A program made the translations under genes and the position numbers. Of a DNA stretch of 12,132 nt, positions 8,865 to 12,132 are shown one piece after another. The notes beneath the pieces are model-generated. The model had not been told where the DNA came from. It did not search any database and saw only the letters and a program-made list of their open reading frames with translations. This DNA is from Podochytrium sp. JEL0797 (taxonomy: Eukaryota > Chytridiomycota > Chytridiomycetes > Chytridiales > Chytriomycetaceae): the NCBI GenBank assembly GCA_027596195.1, contig JADGJG010000821.1, positions 1-12,132 of the forward strand, written 5' to 3'. Position 1 is the stretch's first letter. Each line of letters opens with the position of its first letter.

Positions 8865-11496
8865 ATGTTAGCACGAAAGAAAGTACTCGGCAACTACAAC
8901 GTCGGTAAAACTGTGGGCCAGGGCGCGTTTTCGAAAGTGAAGCTCGGAGTGCACAAAGAGACTGGGCAAAAAGTAGGTTCCCTCTGACCAGACGGGCTCC
9001 ACCCCCCCACGCGATTCAAAACAACGTTCAGCCAATTGAATCTCTTTTTAAAAACCCCTCAGGTAGCCATCAAAATTATAGACAAAAAGCTGATGGCGCA
9101 GAAAGCCGCCAAAGCCAAAAAGTCAGAGGAAGAGCGACGCAAGAAAAAGGAGGCGGAGGAATACGCGAAACGAAACAAGGAAGCCGCCAAAAACGGTTCC
9201 AAACCGGGGTCCAAAGCGAGTTCCCCGCGAAGCAGTGTTACGAAACGGCAGTCCACGACGCCTAGAAATGAGCCCACTAAGGAGGAGAAACAGGTGGAAC
9301 CACCCTCCCCCGACCCAAAGAAAGATGAAGAAATGGACGAGGATATCAAAACTTCGATTGCACCCGATGCTCCATCGTTTGTGGCTTCGTTGCAGTTGGA
9401 GGTTCAGCTGATGATGCGATTGGATCATCCAAATGTGATCAACTTGTATTCAATCATGGAATCTGCCGACGAATGTTTTGTGGTCATGTGAGTCTGGCGA
9501 TTACAGAATCTAGTTTTCTCAATATCAAATATTAGGGAATATGCCTCCGGGGGTGAACTGATTGAGTATATTGCGGCCAGAAATTATCTTTCCGAACGCG
9601 AAGCGCGGAAATTTTTTCGCCAAATCATTTCAGCGATGGATCATTGCCACATGGCAAGCGTTGTTCACCGAGATTTAAAGCTTGAGAATTTGGTATTCTT
9701 TCTTTTCTCGTCCGCTGCGTGCCGCGTCTAAATCAAAAAAAATCAGCTCCTAAACGAAAACAAGGACATTTTGATTTCAGACTTTGGTCTTGGAAGAACT
9801 TACAATCCAGAAGTGCAAGAGTATCTAAAGGTTGGTACAAATTGACCCGTTTTGCTAGCATTCTAAACATTCTTATCAATCAGACTTTCTGTGGAACTCC
9901 AAACTACGCTGCCGTTGAGCTGATTTCGGGGATTCCATACAACGGCATCAAATCGGATATTTGGGCCATGGGCGTTGCGTTATATGTGATGATGACGGGG
10001 AAAACTCCATTCGTGGGAGCAACCATCTCGCAACTGTACAGCAAAATCAAGGCTGTGGATTACAAGTGTCCCGACTATTTTTCTGGGGGTTAGAAACTCT
10101 GCTCTTTTTCACCCGCATCCATTTTTCTAACCAGGCTTCCCTTATCTCAGACCTCAAAACGCTCCTCGCCAAAATGCTCAAAAAGGACCCCGTCAAACGA
10201 GCCGACATGGAAGCCCTGCGTGCAGACCCATGGGTCAACTTTGAAGAAGTCGAAAGACCCTTGCGTATAGTCCCAAAAGTCACAGGCATCGCGTCCGCAG
10301 CTCAAATCACGCAATTCATCTCGTCGATCCACAAAACGCCCGATTACACACTTTACACGATTCGCCAGCACACGAGAGACGGGACAAGTACCGAAGGCGC
10401 CGGGGAGCAGAATAACAAGAGTATTCAAGCGAGGAGAAAGAGTTTGTCGGCTCAACCGATGGTGACTCAAGTCAACAATCTAGCGGGGAGATCAAAAGTG
10501 GGAGGGCGAAGGTTCAGTAATGCGGGGACTGTTATTAGTATGACAGAAGATGGGGCACCCCCTGTGCCTTCCTTGTTGAACAAGAACGAGGACTCTGTCA
10601 GCCCGCTGCCTTCCACCAGCACGGGCCGTATCAACCGCGACCCCAAGAGATTCATGGTACCACCTCCACTCCCCGCCAAAATATTCAGCCCAAACCCCGC
10701 GGATATCCCGGGAGCCGTCAACACCGAAAGCCAGTCCTCCGTCGAAGCCCCCGCAACCACCACCACCAAAACGCGCCGCGCCTCCATGAACGTTGAATTT
10801 TTCCAACGCGGGCGAAAGCAAACCCCGAAAAGCGTCATTGAGGATTCCCCAAGCGCGTCGAGAAGCAGCACCCCGGAAGGCGCGACCATGTCGTCTCTGC
10901 CTGGGCGCCGCAAATCCTCCTTCAAACCACCTTCGTCGGTGCCCGAAGAAGACCGCGAGCTGCACATAATGAGAAGAATGTCCATGGTGAGCCCGGACAT
11001 GTCACCTTCGAAACCCGCATTGTTGTCCGACAGCCAAAGTGGGAAATCAGCGTCCGCGTCTTCCACGAGTTTCTGGTCGCCCATGCAGAGTGGATTCTCT
11101 CCAACCGGCACGACAGCCAACATTATTTCGGACCAAGAGCTCGAAAAATGGCACGAGTTCAACAAACCACCCAAAGAAATTCGCAACGCGAGGTATTCGT
11201 TCAACCCGAAATTGACTTCGACTCTGTCGCCGAGTTACATTTTCCAGGACGTGCATCGCGTGTTGGTTTCGATGCAGAAAATTATTGACGGACAGATGCA
11301 GTTCAAGCGGAAGCCTGAGCACTATCTCATTCAATGCTATATGAGTGCGGATGGGGAAGAGGTGGAATTTGATGTTGAAGTGTGCAAAATATGGCTGCTC
11401 AACTTGCATGGGCTGCGAATCAAGAAACAAGGAGGGAGCGCGTTGAAATTCAAGGAGGCATACACAATGATGGTCGACATGCTGAACATTAGTTGA
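8865..11496 (+). CDS. AMPK-related (CAMKL) Ser/Thr protein kinase with KA1-like end
   Basis: Six exons (8865-8972, 9063-9487, 9536-9692, 9747-9830, 9884-10088, 10151-11496) join through introns of 90, 48, 54, 53 and 62 bases into 774 residues. Kinase domain, about 11-355: P-loop [12 protein letters not shown] with Lys40, helix-C Glu149 (LQLEVQLM), HRDLKLEN (Asp224, Asn229), DFG (242-244), T-loop Thr259 in [12 protein letters not shown]283-I-W, and [13 protein letters not shown] is AVE here (268-270). About 90 extra residues, very rich in Lys/Glu then Ser/Pro, separate Lys40 from Glu149. Residues 360-680 are Ser-rich with five R-R-x-S sites. The last 89 residues ([14 protein letters not shown]..., [20 protein letters not shown]) resemble a KA1 domain, which binds acidic lipids or the kinase itself in KIN1/MARK-type enzymes. 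Thr259 matches the LKB1-type activation site. The exact subfamily (KIN1, NIM1 or other) cannot be fixed by eye. For the last intron, acceptor 10150 keeps frame and gives the family-like [12 protein letters not shown]; the nearer AG at 10135 does not. Confidence 0.93.
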
Positions 11497-11583
11497 TTTT
11501 TTTATGTTATTTATTTCTGTCCCGCTGTTATGATAAATTTATACATTCTGCATTCTTACTTTTTTGGAAAGGGCGAACCATGT

Positions 11584-11589
11584 AATAAA
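11584..11589 (+). terminator. Polyadenylation signal of the kinase gene
   Basis: AATAAA 88 bases downstream of the kinase stop codon in an A/T-rich stretch; the call rests on motif and distance only. Confidence 0.45.
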
Positions 11590-11876
11590 GGGTAGGGTAT
11601 GTCAATTTTCTTTCAGATGTCATGGAAAGGACAGGCGAGAGTCGTTTTGGTTGAAAAGGTACCAGGCGACGAAATACACGGGGAAAAAAAAATGCTTTTC
11701 CGTAAAAAACGCATTTTCGTGAACAAAGCGCGTGTTTCTGTCTTCCCCGAAACCTTCTCAGATATTGCTGTAAAATTATAAATTTTTTTTCTTTTTTGGA
11801 GGGAAAGAAAGCGTTGTCATTTTGCAAACGCGTTTCACTTTTTTTCAAAAGGGCGAATTATGGATGGAGAGAATGA

Positions 11877-11969
11877 AGCCTCGCCGTACCGTACTTAGAC
11901 GGTGAAAATGCAGGAGAAAGGATTAAGATAATGGGGTGACAAGAGTGGAGAGAGCCTCGCCGTACTGTA
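11877..11969. repeat. Pair of 17-base direct repeats
   Basis: AGCCTCGCCGTACCGTA at 11877-11893 and the same with one change (C to T) at 11953-11969, 76 bases apart. Both are preceded by a GGAGAGA-like stretch. Origin unknown. Confidence 0.6.
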
Positions 11970-12132
11970 TTTTTTGAAAAGAAGAGCGTTTCGGAATTGT
12001 CAGAAATGTAAATCTTCGAGAAAAAAAGAGATAACTCAACTTCCATTTGGCATCGGTTACAGTCTCCTTGGAGTCTCACGCGATCGCATCCAATCGCATG
12101 ATATGGAGAGCATTCACATTGTAACCCAGAAT

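Larger units (their letters stand above)
11497..12132. other. Gene-free 3' flank with short direct repeat
   Basis: AATAAA at 11584-11589, 88 bases after the kinase stop, is a likely polyadenylation signal. AAAATGC (11689-11695) and GCATTTT (11711-11717) can form a weak hairpin. AGCCTCGCCGTAC(C/T)GTA occurs twice (11877-11893 and 11953-11969). The remaining open frames are short and low in complexity, and no gene is supported. Confidence 0.55.

Noticed and set aside
11858..12079. Minus-strand open frame of 73 codons at the right end
   Set aside because: It is short, spans the direct repeat and low-complexity sequence, and has no recognisable domain.

Overview
The window looks like nuclear DNA from a fungus. 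Short GT-AG introns (48 to 112 bases where firmly placed) interrupt most genes, and two small secreted proteins resemble the fungal Kre9/Knh1-type cell-wall fold. Intron density and loose gene spacing suggest an early-diverging lineage such as a chytrid-like fungus, but that placement is a guess. All convincing intact genes are on the + strand. The only minus-strand coding traces are decayed.

Layout. 1-126 may be the 3' end of a gene entering from outside. 127-917 is non-coding, with hairpins and a G-rich block. 918 to about 1717 is an F-box/leucine-rich-repeat-like gene broken by at least two frameshifts. 1957-3120 is a five-exon SURF4/Erv29 cargo receptor, the best-identified gene with the kinase. 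About 3319-6215 is a tandem duplication with a period close to 1512 bases. Each unit has a TATA box, a two-exon gene for a 168-residue secreted protein, an AATAAA signal, and a decayed minus-strand coding fragment converging on it. 6354-8642 encodes a long, apparently disordered protein of unknown function. 8865-11496 is a six-exon Ser/Thr kinase of the AMPK-related (CAMKL) type with a large N-lobe insertion and a C-terminal KA1-like domain. 11497-12132 holds no gene.

Functional links are limited. The cargo receptor exports proteins from the ER and the neighbouring duplicated genes encode ER-targeted proteins, but adjacency in a fungal genome does not show a shared pathway. The window does not look like an operon, a mobile element or a defence island. 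The most interesting parts are the mosaic divergence of the two secreted-protein paralogs (intron and second half of exon 2 almost identical, the domain core in between rich in replacements), the different lesions in the two minus-strand remnants, and the unusual kinase architecture.
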